Origin: Marinobacter fonticola
GTDB lineage: Bacteria > Pseudomonadota > Gammaproteobacteria > Pseudomonadales > Oleiphilaceae
Direction: 5' to 3'
Assembly: GCF_008122265.1 (NCBI RefSeq)
Contig: NZ_CP043042.1
Coordinates: 1,922,001 to 1,986,000, forward strand
DNA: 64,000 bases
A model generated the notes under the pieces. The model saw only the letters and a list, made by a program, of their open reading frames with translations, did no database searches and was not told the origin of the DNA. Below, in pieces: positions 43,701-51,637 of this stretch; the first letter of the stretch is position 1, and each line of letters opens with the position of its first letter. A program made the position numbers and the translations under genes.

Positions 43701-44707
43701 ACCTGCGCATGAATATCCGTGTTGTGGATGACAAGGGCAAGACGCTGGCGGAAGGCCGGAACGTCACCGGCATTCAGTCGCAGCTGGACGCGCAGGCTGA
43801 GCGGGCGCTAAGCCAGATGGCCAGCGATGATGCACCGGTAGGCGAGACCCGGGAATCCACAGAATGGATTTTCGGTACCTTGCCGGAGGCCGTCGATACC
43901 GAACGCAGCGGTATGCAGGTGCGCGTTTATCCGGCTTTGGAAGAGCTTGGCCGAAATGTGCGCGAGACCCGGTTTCTTGACCCGTTGACCAGCGAACGGA
44001 CCATGGCGCGGGGCGTCGCGCGCCTTATCATCAACCGGTTTGCCGGCACGCTGGAGGGGATCGATCGCAAACTGGCGGATTTCAAGGCTGCTGCATTGCT
44101 GTTTGCGCCAGTCGGCAAGGCTGGCGAGCTATTGGACGATCTGCTGCTGTCGACAGTGATCGAACACTTCCTGAAGGATGGGAGTCCCAGAAGTCGTGCG
44201 GCGTTCGATCAGGTTTTTGATCAGGGGCGGGGCCATTTCATCCCTTTCCTTGAAGAGCGGACCGCTTTGGTCCATCAGATCCTGAAGGCCTACAATGCCC
44301 ACATGAAGCAGCTAAAGGGCAAAATTCCGTTAGCCCTGGCGACCAGTATGGCTGACGTGAAATTTCAGTTGAATCATCTGGTCTATCCCGGATTTTTGGT
44401 ATCAACGCCGGGGGAATGGCTCACCCAGTATCCGCGTTACCTGGATGCGGTGACGGTTCGATTGGACAAAATGGCTCGGGAAATGGGACGTGAGCGCACC
44501 TTTCTTCATGTGTTCGAGGGCCTTTGGGAGCGTTACGCCAAACGCCGGGAGGCTCAAGAAAAGCAGGGAATAAGCGATCCCGAGTTGACGCTCTATCGCT
44601 GGATGCTGGAAGAGTACCGCGTGTCGTTTTTCGCTCAGCAGCTGGGCACCGTGATGACCGTATCGCGCCAGCGACTGGACCGGCAGTGGGAGACGGTTCG
44701 GACCTAA
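40790..44707 (+). CDS. hrpA: ATP-dependent RNA helicase HrpA
   Basis: The 1305-residue DEAH-box helicase is full length (E. coli 1300). Walker A is GETGSGKT at 103-110, DEAH is near 199-202, and S-A-T and Q-x-x-G-R-x-G-R motifs follow. The C-terminal half is the large HrpA-specific region ending in W-M-L-E-E-Y-R-V-S-x-F-A-Q. In E. coli it rescues stalled ribosomes and affects fimbrial mRNA. The ATG at 40790 is chosen over a TTG one codon upstream. No operon partner. Confidence 0.95.
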   Translation: MSHSNPSVAHHPAPGSAELSARFNQIPQRHVARIKKLLARCKGKPDARDSEKIARWLEEGDAEYERRVRLRPDIHYPDGLPVSERVADIREAIDNHQVVIVAGETGSGKTTQIPKICLEAGRGTRGLIGHTQPRRIAARSVSSRIAEEIGEPVGGRIGYQVRFTDVTSDDSLVKVMTDGILLAEVQNDRFLDRYDTLIIDEAHERSLNIDFLLGYLRNLLAKRPDLKIIITSATIEVDRFSAFFSDAPVIEVSGRTYPVEVRYRPLVSGEDDKDQGWTDGVVEALEEIETHERDNGHRPGDVLVFLPGEREIREMSKSLRHAELRHTEVLPLYSRLSSREQNRIFQSHGGRRIVLSTNVAETSLTVPGIRYVIDTGVARISRYSVRSKIQRLPVEPISQASANQRKGRCGRVAPGICFRLYDEADFLSRSEYTDPEILRTNLASVILQMAMSGLGDIRAFPFLEAPDNRLVNDGYKLLEELGAVSHKRQLTKLGRTMARLPVDPRLARMLVAGAEEGSLAEILIVIAGLSVQDPRERPQEKQQQADQAHAPFNDKESDFATLLNIWNFYEEQRQALSQNQLRRLCQKSFLSYMRMREWRDVHRQLMQLCREQKLGANQKKASYDAFHKAVLAGLLGQVAIKYEKREYLATRNRKVMLFPGSKVAKSPPKWIVAAEIVETSRVFARMIARIEPEWVEPLASHVVKRHYFEPHWERKRAQVVGYEKVSLYGLDVVPKRRIGYAKVDPGEARQLFIRRALVEGDYDTHAPFIQRNQALLESVEDMERKSRRRDLLVDEETLVAFYDERLPESVVSGQHFETWWKGLSAEQLNALDLTEEDILQRAPDAQIGMAYPDELEWEGARYPLSYEFEPTRADDGVTLHVPLMALKQVPSHRVDWLVPGLLREKCIHLIKGLPKAIRRNFVPVPDFVDAALANMAPSNEPLTVKLADELRRMTGVRIEPEAWPQDELPTHLRMNIRVVDDKGKTLAEGRNVTGIQSQLDAQAERALSQMASDDAPVGETRESTEWIFGTLPEAVDTERSGMQVRVYPALEELGRNVRETRFLDPLTSERTMARGVARLIINRFAGTLEGIDRKLADFKAAALLFAPVGKAGELLDDLLLSTVIEHFLKDGSPRSRAAFDQVFDQGRGHFIPFLEERTALVHQILKAYNAHMKQLKGKIPLALATSMADVKFQLNHLVYPGFLVSTPGEWLTQYPRYLDAVTVRLDKMAREMGRERTFLHVFEGLWERYAKRREAQEKQGISDPELTLYRWMLEEYRVSFFAQQLGTVMTVSRQRLDRQWETVRT

Positions 44708-44839
44708 ACCGAGAAGTTGTGCACCTGGAGCGAGTGGCCCCGAACCAACACAGGATTTTAGACGTTCGTTCGGGCTCCGGTATCGCCGGTCTGTGTTAGT
44801 ATTTTAAACAACCTCTGATTTCATTCTATGGAGTGTCAC

Positions 44840-45961
44840 GTGATTAAAGCCGTCATTAGCGGAACGGGGCTCTATACGCCGCCGGCATCTATCGACAACG
44901 AAGAGCTGGTCGAGGCATTCAACGCCTACGTGGAGCGACATAATCAAACCTATGCCGACGAGATCGCCCGTGGCGAGCGTGAGCCGCTTCAACCTTCGGC
45001 ACCGGAGTTTATCGAGAAGGCATCGGGCATTAAGCGCCGTCACGTGATTGACCGCGAGGGTATCCTCGATCCTGATCGGCTCTGTCCTTATATTCCGGAT
45101 CGCGGTAACGACGAGCCGAGTGTGCAGTGCGACATGTCGGTCGCAGCTGCCAAAGAGGCGCTTGAACAGGCTGGACGGTCGGCGGCCGATGTCGATGCGG
45201 TGATCGTTGCCTGTTCGAACCTTCAGCGCCCCTATCCGGCGGTTGCTATCGAAGTTCAGGAGGCGCTGGGTATTGACGGTTTCGCCTACGATATGAACGT
45301 CGCATGCAGCTCGGCGACGTTCGGCCTGCAGGCCGCCGTAAACTCCGTGGAAAATGGTACGGCCAACGTGGTGCTGGTGATCAGTCCGGAAATCTGCTCC
45401 GGCCACCTGAACTTCCGTGACCGCGACAGTCACTTTATTTTCGGGGATGCGTGCACAGCATTACTTGTCGAGCGCGAAGACCGTGTGGCGGCAGGCCAGG
45501 GCTTCGACGTGCTGGGCACGCGCATGAAAACCAAGTTTTCGAACAATATCCGCAATAACTTCGGCTTCCTCAACCGAGCGGACGAAAGCGGTGTGGGCCA
45601 GCCCGATAAACTGTTTATTCAGCAAGGCCGCAAGGTTTTCAAAGAAGTGTCGCCTATGGTGGCCGAAACGATTCAGGGCCATCTGAAGGCGCTTGAACTG
45701 GCGCCGGACGACTTGCGCCGGATGTGGCTGCACCAGGCCAATCTCGGCATGAATCAGCTCATATCCAAGCGTGTACTGGGGCGCGACGCCACCGAAGAGG
45801 AGGCGCCGGTTATTCTCGACGAGTACGCCAACACCAGTTCTGCCGGTTCGATCATCGCTTTCCACCTCCATCGAAAAGACCTGGTTTCTGGCGACCTGGG
45901 CGTGATCTGCTCTTTTGGGGCGGGGTATTCAATTGGCAGTGTGGTTGTTCGCAAGCGTTGA
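44840..45961 (+). CDS. Beta-ketoacyl-ACP synthase III family protein (PA3286-like)
   Basis: GTG 44840 gives M-I-K-A-V-I-S-G-T-G, with GGAG six bases upstream; an ATG twelve bases earlier overlaps that site. The 373-residue thiolase-fold enzyme has the FabH triad Cys156 (N-V-A-C-S-S), His298 (W-L-H-Q-A-N) and Asn331 (E-Y-A-N-T-S). Its extra N-terminal loop and length match the Pseudomonas PA3286 type, which condenses medium-chain acyl-CoA with malonyl-ACP and shunts beta-oxidation products into fatty-acid synthesis. Housekeeping FabH is shorter. The surrounding fad genes fit such a salvage role, although specificity is inferred. Confidence 0.85.
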   Translation: MIKAVISGTGLYTPPASIDNEELVEAFNAYVERHNQTYADEIARGEREPLQPSAPEFIEKASGIKRRHVIDREGILDPDRLCPYIPDRGNDEPSVQCDMSVAAAKEALEQAGRSAADVDAVIVACSNLQRPYPAVAIEVQEALGIDGFAYDMNVACSSATFGLQAAVNSVENGTANVVLVISPEICSGHLNFRDRDSHFIFGDACTALLVEREDRVAAGQGFDVLGTRMKTKFSNNIRNNFGFLNRADESGVGQPDKLFIQQGRKVFKEVSPMVAETIQGHLKALELAPDDLRRMWLHQANLGMNQLISKRVLGRDATEEEAPVILDEYANTSSAGSIIAFHLHRKDLVSGDLGVICSFGAGYSIGSVVVRKR

Positions 45962-45985
45962 TTGGTGATCTGTTGCACCAGAGCA

Positions 45986-46009
45986 AAAAGCCCGCATAGA
46001 GCGGGCTTT
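45986..46009. terminator. Bidirectional terminator between the KAS III-like and thioesterase genes
   Basis: AAAGCCCGC and GCGGGCTTT pair around the loop ATAGA. Leftward, five T residues follow the stem; rightward, three. It serves two convergent genes. Confidence 0.85.
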
Positions 46010-46027
46010 CATATCGTTGGCGATCGC

Positions 46028-46435
46028 TTATTCGGCGGCCAGCGCCCGGAGTTCGTCCGGTAGGCGGGTAGACTTGCGGGTTTCGTGGTCAAACCAGACG
46101 ATCTTGGCGTAGCCTTCTGCGTACTTAACACCGGTTTTGCTGTCGAATATCTCATACCAGCTTTCCAGGCTGGTATTGCCGGCTTTGCCAGCGTAGGTCC
46201 TGACCTGGACTGTGGCCGGATAATTCAGTTCCTTGAGGAATGTGGCGCTGGTTTTGATGATGATGGGGCCGGTACCTTTGGGGGCGGTTTTCATCGGCAC
46301 TGAATCGAGCCACGTAATACGGGCTTCTTCAAAAAAACGGAAATAGACCGTATTGTTGGCGTGCCCATAGGCGTCTTGGTCGCCCCAGCGTAGGGGGATC
46401 TCAATGGAGTCCACCAGGTTCCCGAACTCTGACAT
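46028..46435 (-). CDS. Acyl-CoA thioesterase, 4HBT/YbgC-like
   Basis: Starting at ATG 46435, behind GGGAG, gives 135 residues; an upstream extension to 46483 has no support. The hot-dog motif R-W-G-D-Q-D-A-Y-G-H-A-N-N with Asp21 is that of the 4-hydroxybenzoyl-CoA thioesterase family, and Y-F-R-F-F-E-E-A-R follows. It should hydrolyse short or medium acyl-CoA esters in the cytoplasm. It diverges from mlaA with 113 bases between starts. Confidence 0.88.
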   Translation of the reverse strand: MSEFGNLVDSIEIPLRWGDQDAYGHANNTVYFRFFEEARITWLDSVPMKTAPKGTGPIIIKTSATFLKELNYPATVQVRTYAGKAGNTSLESWYEIFDSKTGVKYAEGYAKIVWFDHETRKSTRLPDELRALAAE

Positions 46436-46548
46436 GCGTTTTCTCCCATCTCGGGGGTTCATGTAACGATAATTGCGGATCACCGCTCAAGGTGCGACGC
46501 GCTATTTTCAGCAAAACACGTACAAAGTCAAAAATCCCAGGCGACCTG

Positions 46549-47349
46549 ATGAAAAACCTGAATAAGCAATCAGTCGTTCGCAGCTTGCGCGCGGCTATTA
46601 TCGTCTTACCTCTCGTATCCGTGGGTGAGACCCTGGCACAGCAGCCTCCACCGCCAGGCCAACCTACCCAGGAGCCGATGCCTAATGCCCGCGCCGAGGA
46701 GCGCGATCCCTGGGAGCGCTGGAACCGCGAGGTGCACGGTTTCAACCAGTTCCTCGACGATTGGTTCTTGCGGCCCGTGGCCCAGGGGTACCGTTTTATT
46801 ACACCTGACCTGGTGGATACCGCAGTCACCAATTTCTTTAGCAACCTGGGCGAAGTGAAAAACTTCGCCAACAGCGTGCTGCAGCTTAAGGGTGAATCCG
46901 CCGTGGTCGCGCTGGGCCGGTTTACCTATAACACCACGTTCGGGCTTGGGGGCTTGATCGATGTGGGTACCGCATTCGGTTTACCCGAAAGACCGGAAGA
47001 TATGGGCCAGACCCTGGGCTATTGGGGTATGGCCAGCGGGCCCTATCTGGTACTGCCGTTCCTGGGGCCGTCCACCGGTCGGGATTTCGGTGGGCTGGCG
47101 GTGGATCTGACCGTGATGCCCAGCACCTGGGACTACATCGAGTCGCCGGAGAATTACTACCTGCGCGGTTTGCAACTGGTGGACGTGCGTGCAGACCTGA
47201 TTCCGGCAGAGAACTTTATGTCGGGAGACAGCTATACTTTCGTCAGAAACGCTTATTTGCAACGGCGTGAATTTCTGATCAATGACGGTGAGGTTAAGTC
47301 GGATCCGTTCGCCAGCGACGATGAAGATCTAATGCTTGAGGATTTCTGA
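46549..47349 (+). CDS. mlaA: MlaA family outer-membrane lipid-asymmetry protein, without lipobox
   Basis: MlaA removes phospholipids from the outer leaflet of the outer membrane and passes them to MlaC. ATG 46549 gives 266 residues with a signal peptide ending T-L-A. The W-E-R-W-N-R-x-V-H-G-F-N motif, the N-F-x-x-N-L segment and G-x-W-G-M-x-x-G-P-Y-L-V-L-P-F-L-G-P are diagnostic. Unlike E. coli MlaA the protein has no cysteine at all, so it cannot be lipidated and would rely on its membrane doughnut alone. An Asp/Glu-rich C-terminus follows. The patatin gene starts 38 bases later; mlaFEDCB is not in the window. Confidence 0.88.
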   Translation: MKNLNKQSVVRSLRAAIIVLPLVSVGETLAQQPPPPGQPTQEPMPNARAEERDPWERWNREVHGFNQFLDDWFLRPVAQGYRFITPDLVDTAVTNFFSNLGEVKNFANSVLQLKGESAVVALGRFTYNTTFGLGGLIDVGTAFGLPERPEDMGQTLGYWGMASGPYLVLPFLGPSTGRDFGGLAVDLTVMPSTWDYIESPENYYLRGLQLVDVRADLIPAENFMSGDSYTFVRNAYLQRREFLINDGEVKSDPFASDDEDLMLEDF

Positions 47350-47386
47350 TCCCGTCACGCTGGCGCCACACAAGAGGCCTGGGGGC

Positions 47387-48868
47387 ATGATGATTGGAGC
47401 GAGTCGCATCGAGAAGTTTCGCAAGCTGCTCGCCGAAGCGCCGAATTATGAAATGTGGAAGGCGGCCGCGCTGGAGCTCGATTACCTCGAAGGTAACGTG
47501 GAGTGGAAGGAGGAGAACCCCTCCGATCTTTACCACTACGAGCTGATCTACGACCGCTTGACCCATTTGCGAGACTACCACCAGAACCATGACTACGAGC
47601 GCCTCAGGCGGGCGCTACGGGAAGGTCTGCACCACGACCTGGGCAATATGGGCAACCCCGTGCTTTACGCACGCTCCCGGGTCGGCACCAAGCACTTGAT
47701 CGAGACCTACATCACGCAGGTCTGCGAATCCCTGGATTTTCTCTGTGATCGTCCCATCCCCGGCTTTCCTCTCGACGAAAAGCTGCGTTTTTTCCGCGAT
47801 ACGCTGACCAGTTATGGACGGCCGGCGCTCTTATTGAGCGGCGGCGCCTCGCTGGGGACCTTCCATCTGGGGGTCGTCAAGGCACTTTGGGAGCGCAACC
47901 TGCTGCCGCAAACCATCGCCGGTTCCAGCGTTGGAGCGATCATGGCGGGCATTTTGGGCACGCATACCGACGATGAGCTCCCGGAGCTGTTTGATCCCGA
48001 AACCCATCACCTGAAAGCATGGAAGTGGAATGGTCTGCTCAATGGCCTCAACGGCAAGGGCTTTATGGACCAAGGGCAGTTGATGAGCAATTTACGGGCG
48101 AATATGGGTGAGTACACCTTTGAGGAAGCTTTTGACCGGACGGGCCGTTCGATCAATATTAGTGTGTCGCCGGTAAGAGCGAACCAGAAGCCCCGGTTGC
48201 TGTGTGGATACACCTCGCCCTATTTGTTGGTTTGGAGCGCGGCGCTGGCCTCCGCTGCAGTACCGGGCCTTTTTCCACCGGTTACCCTGATGAAAAAGGA
48301 CCTTATTGGTTCGATTTTGCCGTACATGCCCCGGCTGAGATTCGTCGATGGGTCGGTGGTAAGCGACTTGCCAATCGAACGGCTCATGCATCTGTACGAC
48401 GTGAATTTTACCATCGTCAGTCAAAGCAATCCCCACGTAGTACCCTTCCTGAATCGCCGAGGCAAAGATGAAAAACTGAGCCTGCTGAAGCTACCCATGC
48501 ATGCGCTCAAATCGGAGATTCAATTCCACGGGCAGGGCGCGTTCGATTACCTGCGCAAGCGTGTCCGGCCCGAACTGCTGCGGCAAGTGTCCGGCCATCT
48601 CTACACCATCATGGCCCAGCGCTATTCCGGTGATATCACGATTGTGCCAGATTACCGCTGGCGGCATTTCGCTCGCATGCTGGCCAACCCGACACCGGTA
48701 TTCGTGCGCGAGATGATGCTGGAGGGTGAGCGGGCGACCTGGCCGAAAATTTCGATGATTCGTTCCCACGCCAAGATATCCAAAACCCTCGAGCGCTGTA
48801 TAACGCGCGTGCAGGCCCAGATGCATAACAGAAGGGGCGAACTGAGGCTGGTGTCGCAGGCTGAGTAG
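47387..48868 (+). CDS. Patatin-like phospholipase with DUF3336 domain
   Basis: ATG 47387 is chosen (493 residues), as the longer frame starts inside mlaA without a ribosome site. The N-terminal part (about 1-140) is of the DUF3336 type. The patatin domain has oxyanion G-G-A-S-L-G (152-157), nucleophile Ser181 in G-S-S-V-G and catalytic Asp321 in D-G-S, so it should be active on acyl lipids, as is the related TGL3-5 group of triacylglycerol lipases. There is no signal peptide. Adjacency to mlaA and to fad-type genes suggests lipid turnover. Confidence 0.87.
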   Translation: MMIGASRIEKFRKLLAEAPNYEMWKAAALELDYLEGNVEWKEENPSDLYHYELIYDRLTHLRDYHQNHDYERLRRALREGLHHDLGNMGNPVLYARSRVGTKHLIETYITQVCESLDFLCDRPIPGFPLDEKLRFFRDTLTSYGRPALLLSGGASLGTFHLGVVKALWERNLLPQTIAGSSVGAIMAGILGTHTDDELPELFDPETHHLKAWKWNGLLNGLNGKGFMDQGQLMSNLRANMGEYTFEEAFDRTGRSINISVSPVRANQKPRLLCGYTSPYLLVWSAALASAAVPGLFPPVTLMKKDLIGSILPYMPRLRFVDGSVVSDLPIERLMHLYDVNFTIVSQSNPHVVPFLNRRGKDEKLSLLKLPMHALKSEIQFHGQGAFDYLRKRVRPELLRQVSGHLYTIMAQRYSGDITIVPDYRWRHFARMLANPTPVFVREMMLEGERATWPKISMIRSHAKISKTLERCITRVQAQMHNRRGELRLVSQAE

Positions 48869-48976
48869 ACGCCGTCACAGGGATGACGGTAATAGCCGCC
48901 GGGATGGGTGACAGTGACGAGAGCCTGACGGTATCATACGGGTCCGTTGCGCGACCCTGACCCTGACTGGACACCC

Positions 48977-50797
48977 ATGTACTACGAGTTTTTTGGCTTT
49001 CGGGAACCGCCGTTCTCGATAGCGCCGGATCCCCGCTATCTCTACCTTAGCGAGCGGCATAAAGAGGCGCTGGCCCACCTGATGTATGGTGTACAGGGGC
49101 AGGGCGGTTTCATCGTGATCACCGGCGAAGTGGGTACCGGTAAGACCACGGTTTGCCGGTGCTTCATCGAGAATGTACCGGAGAACGTCGATATTGCGCT
49201 GGTGCTCAACCCCCGGCTGTCCGCCCGGGAGTTGCTTTCAAGCATCTGCGACGAATTGGGTATCCGCCATCCTTCCGGCAGCACCATCAAACGTCTGATC
49301 GACCAGATCAATCACCATTTGCTGGAAGCCCACGCCAACGGCCGTCATCAGGTATTGATCATTGACGAGGCGCAGAATCTTTCGGCAGACGTGCTAGAAC
49401 AGTTGCGCCTGCTGACTAACCTGGAGACTGCAGAAAAGAAGTTGTTGCAGGTTGTCCTGCTGGGACAGCCGGAGTTGCAGGAGATTCTCGATACACGGCA
49501 ATTGCGCCAGCTCTCCCAGCGTATTACGGCACGCTACCACCTGGATGCGATTAGCCGCGAAGAGTTGCCGGCTTACCTGCGTTATCGTTTGAGCGTCGCC
49601 GGCCAGCGTAGCGAGTTTTTTACGTCTTCCGGCCTGAGCCTGCTTTATCGCCTGAGTGGCGGCATCCCAAGGGTAATCAACCTGATTTGCGATCGCGCAC
49701 TTTTGGGCGCCTACTCGGAAGGCACCCATGAAGTGAGCAGGCAGAATATCGCCCAGGCGGCTAAAGAAGTACTCGGCAAAAAGCGCCGCCCAGCCAGAAA
49801 GCTGGGTCTGTTACGGGTGGTTTCCCTGGCGGCGGTGATGTTGGCTGCGACCGTCTTCACCTGGGCCGTCGTCGACCGTATAGGCCCCGGGGGCGACGCC
49901 GACGCTGTGGCGTCGGAAAACGACATCCCCCCGCTCGTCGTAACCTCTCCTGAGTCGTCTGAATCGCCCGTTGAAGCTAGTGACAGCAGCGTCGCCGATA
50001 CGGAAGAGGAGTCGCCCGCCGAGAGCGAAGCGGCGCCTCTCGAAGAGGTTACTGGCGAAGAGGTTGCTGGAGCTGGAGAGAGCAGCGAGGCCATCGCGGC
50101 GCAGCCTTTTATCGGCGGTCCGGATGCCGGCACGCCCGAGGCTCAGGTGCCGCCGAACTGGCTGTCTGTTATCGAAAAGCCCGGCAAGGATCAGGCCGAG
50201 GCATACCGCAACCTGTTTGCCCGCTGGGGTTTCGAGTACAGCGCAACCGAAAGCCCCTACGCCTGTGAGTTCGCTGAAACCGTCGGCCTCCGTTGTCTGC
50301 ATCGGCAAGGGAACTGGCGCAGCATCGAACTGCTGAATCGCCCGGTGATTCTGCGCCTGTTCGATGATCAGGGGAACGTGCGCTATGCGACGCTGATTAA
50401 TCTGGAAAATGGCATAGCCAGTTTGTTGCTGGGTGACGAACGCCTCGATTTAACCTTGGAAACCGTCGACCGTTATTGGCTGGGCGATTACTCGTTGGTC
50501 TGGCGATTGCCTCCTTATCAGTCGGCACTGGTTCCCTCCGGAGAAGCCGCGGGCGAAGAGGCGTGGCTCAGCGCTAAACTGATGGAGTTGATTACGACGC
50601 TGGAAAGCAACGTGACAAGGCAGGACGAATTGATCGCGGCGCCGCTGGAGGCCCAGATTCAATGGTACCAGTCCCGCAACGGACTGATTCCGGATGGTAT
50701 TGCCGGTGCGAAAACCCTGATCCAAATCAACTCCGCTCTTTATCCTTCGATACCCACGCTTGTGCCATCGCGGCGTCAGACCGCGGAGGTTCGGTAA
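48977..50797 (+). CDS. gspA: ExeA/GspA-like AAA ATPase with peptidoglycan-binding domain
   Basis: I start at ATG 48977 (606 residues), giving M-Y-Y-E-F-F-G-F-R-E-P-P-F-S, the classic ExeA beginning. Walker A is GEVGTGKT (50-57), and L-I-I-D-E-A-Q-N-L is Walker B. A transmembrane helix lies at about 280-297, followed by an acidic spacer and a PG_binding_1-type module near the end (Y-Q-S-R-N-G-L-I-P-D-G-I-A-G). ExeA/GspA with GspB helps the secretin GspD cross peptidoglycan in type II secretion. The gspB gene follows after three bases, but no other T2SS gene is in the window. Confidence 0.88.
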   Translation: MYYEFFGFREPPFSIAPDPRYLYLSERHKEALAHLMYGVQGQGGFIVITGEVGTGKTTVCRCFIENVPENVDIALVLNPRLSARELLSSICDELGIRHPSGSTIKRLIDQINHHLLEAHANGRHQVLIIDEAQNLSADVLEQLRLLTNLETAEKKLLQVVLLGQPELQEILDTRQLRQLSQRITARYHLDAISREELPAYLRYRLSVAGQRSEFFTSSGLSLLYRLSGGIPRVINLICDRALLGAYSEGTHEVSRQNIAQAAKEVLGKKRRPARKLGLLRVVSLAAVMLAATVFTWAVVDRIGPGGDADAVASENDIPPLVVTSPESSESPVEASDSSVADTEEESPAESEAAPLEEVTGEEVAGAGESSEAIAAQPFIGGPDAGTPEAQVPPNWLSVIEKPGKDQAEAYRNLFARWGFEYSATESPYACEFAETVGLRCLHRQGNWRSIELLNRPVILRLFDDQGNVRYATLINLENGIASLLLGDERLDLTLETVDRYWLGDYSLVWRLPPYQSALVPSGEAAGEEAWLSAKLMELITTLESNVTRQDELIAAPLEAQIQWYQSRNGLIPDGIAGAKTLIQINSALYPSIPTLVPSRRQTAEVR

Positions 50798-50800
50798 GCC

Positions 50801-51637
50801 ATGTCCTATATTCTCGATGCACTTCGGCGTTCTGAATCCGAACGCCAGCAGGGGCGGGCGCCGGATCTCGCAAACTCCGTACAGATGGTGCACAAGCCCA
50901 AGCGGCGGGCTATTCCAGTGGGTGTTTGGGTGGCGTTGGCATTGTTCTTCAACGGCGCCATCCTGGCGGTGATCTTCTGGCCCGGTTCCGGATTTCTGGC
51001 GAGCACGGTCGATAATCACCCCGCAGAACCTGTAGAGGAGCCGGCACCGAAGCCCGCATCCGCGGTAAAGCCATCGCCGGCAGGAGTAACAGCCGAACCT
51101 GTGGAGATGCTTGAGCCCAAGCCGGAACCCCAGGTTGCCCGGGTGGAGCCTGCGACAAACGCAGGAGCCCAAGAGCCGGCCCAGGAGGAAGCGGAGCCGT
51201 TGCCGGAGCCCATGCTCATTACGCCGTCATCGACCCAAAGCGAGGAGATATACCCTGAGGCACAAGCTGGCTCCGTCATGTCCGAAAAGCCAACGCTGAT
51301 CGTGCCCAGCCGCAGGGACGATGCTCCGGCAACGCTTCCAGGCGCCACCGGTCAAGCGCCGCCAAAATATGATTTCGCCGACGGACCGCCGGTTCAGCAT
51401 CTGGTGGAGAAGCCTATGGCGTTCCAACGCAGTATTCCCGACCTGCATTTCAGCAGTCACATCTATGCTTCCGATCCAGCGGCTCGGCGGGTCATGATCA
51501 ATGACAACTACCTTCGGCCAGGGGATTCTTTCTCCGGCATTCGCGTGGAAGCCATCACCGGTGACGGCGTTGTTTTGAGTGCCTACGGAGAGACCTTTCG
51601 GGTGGGTGTCGTCCGCGACTGGGTCACGCCTCGCTGA
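50801..51637 (+). CDS. gspB: General secretion pathway protein GspB (ExeB)
   Basis: The 278-residue protein begins M-S-Y-I-L-D-A-L-R-R-S-E-x-E-R, the GspB signature, followed by one membrane helix (about 36-56). A Pro/Ala/Glu-rich periplasmic linker and a C-terminal GspB/PilP-like domain (about 200-278, Y-A-S-D-P-A-A-R-R-V-M-I-N) follow. It partners GspA in secretin assembly. Its TGA stop shares a base with the dinG ATG (TGATG), so dinG may be coupled to it by chance of packing. Confidence 0.9.
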   Translation: MSYILDALRRSESERQQGRAPDLANSVQMVHKPKRRAIPVGVWVALALFFNGAILAVIFWPGSGFLASTVDNHPAEPVEEPAPKPASAVKPSPAGVTAEPVEMLEPKPEPQVARVEPATNAGAQEPAQEEAEPLPEPMLITPSSTQSEEIYPEAQAGSVMSEKPTLIVPSRRDDAPATLPGATGQAPPKYDFADGPPVQHLVEKPMAFQRSIPDLHFSSHIYASDPAARRVMINDNYLRPGDSFSGIRVEAITGDGVVLSAYGETFRVGVVRDWVTPR

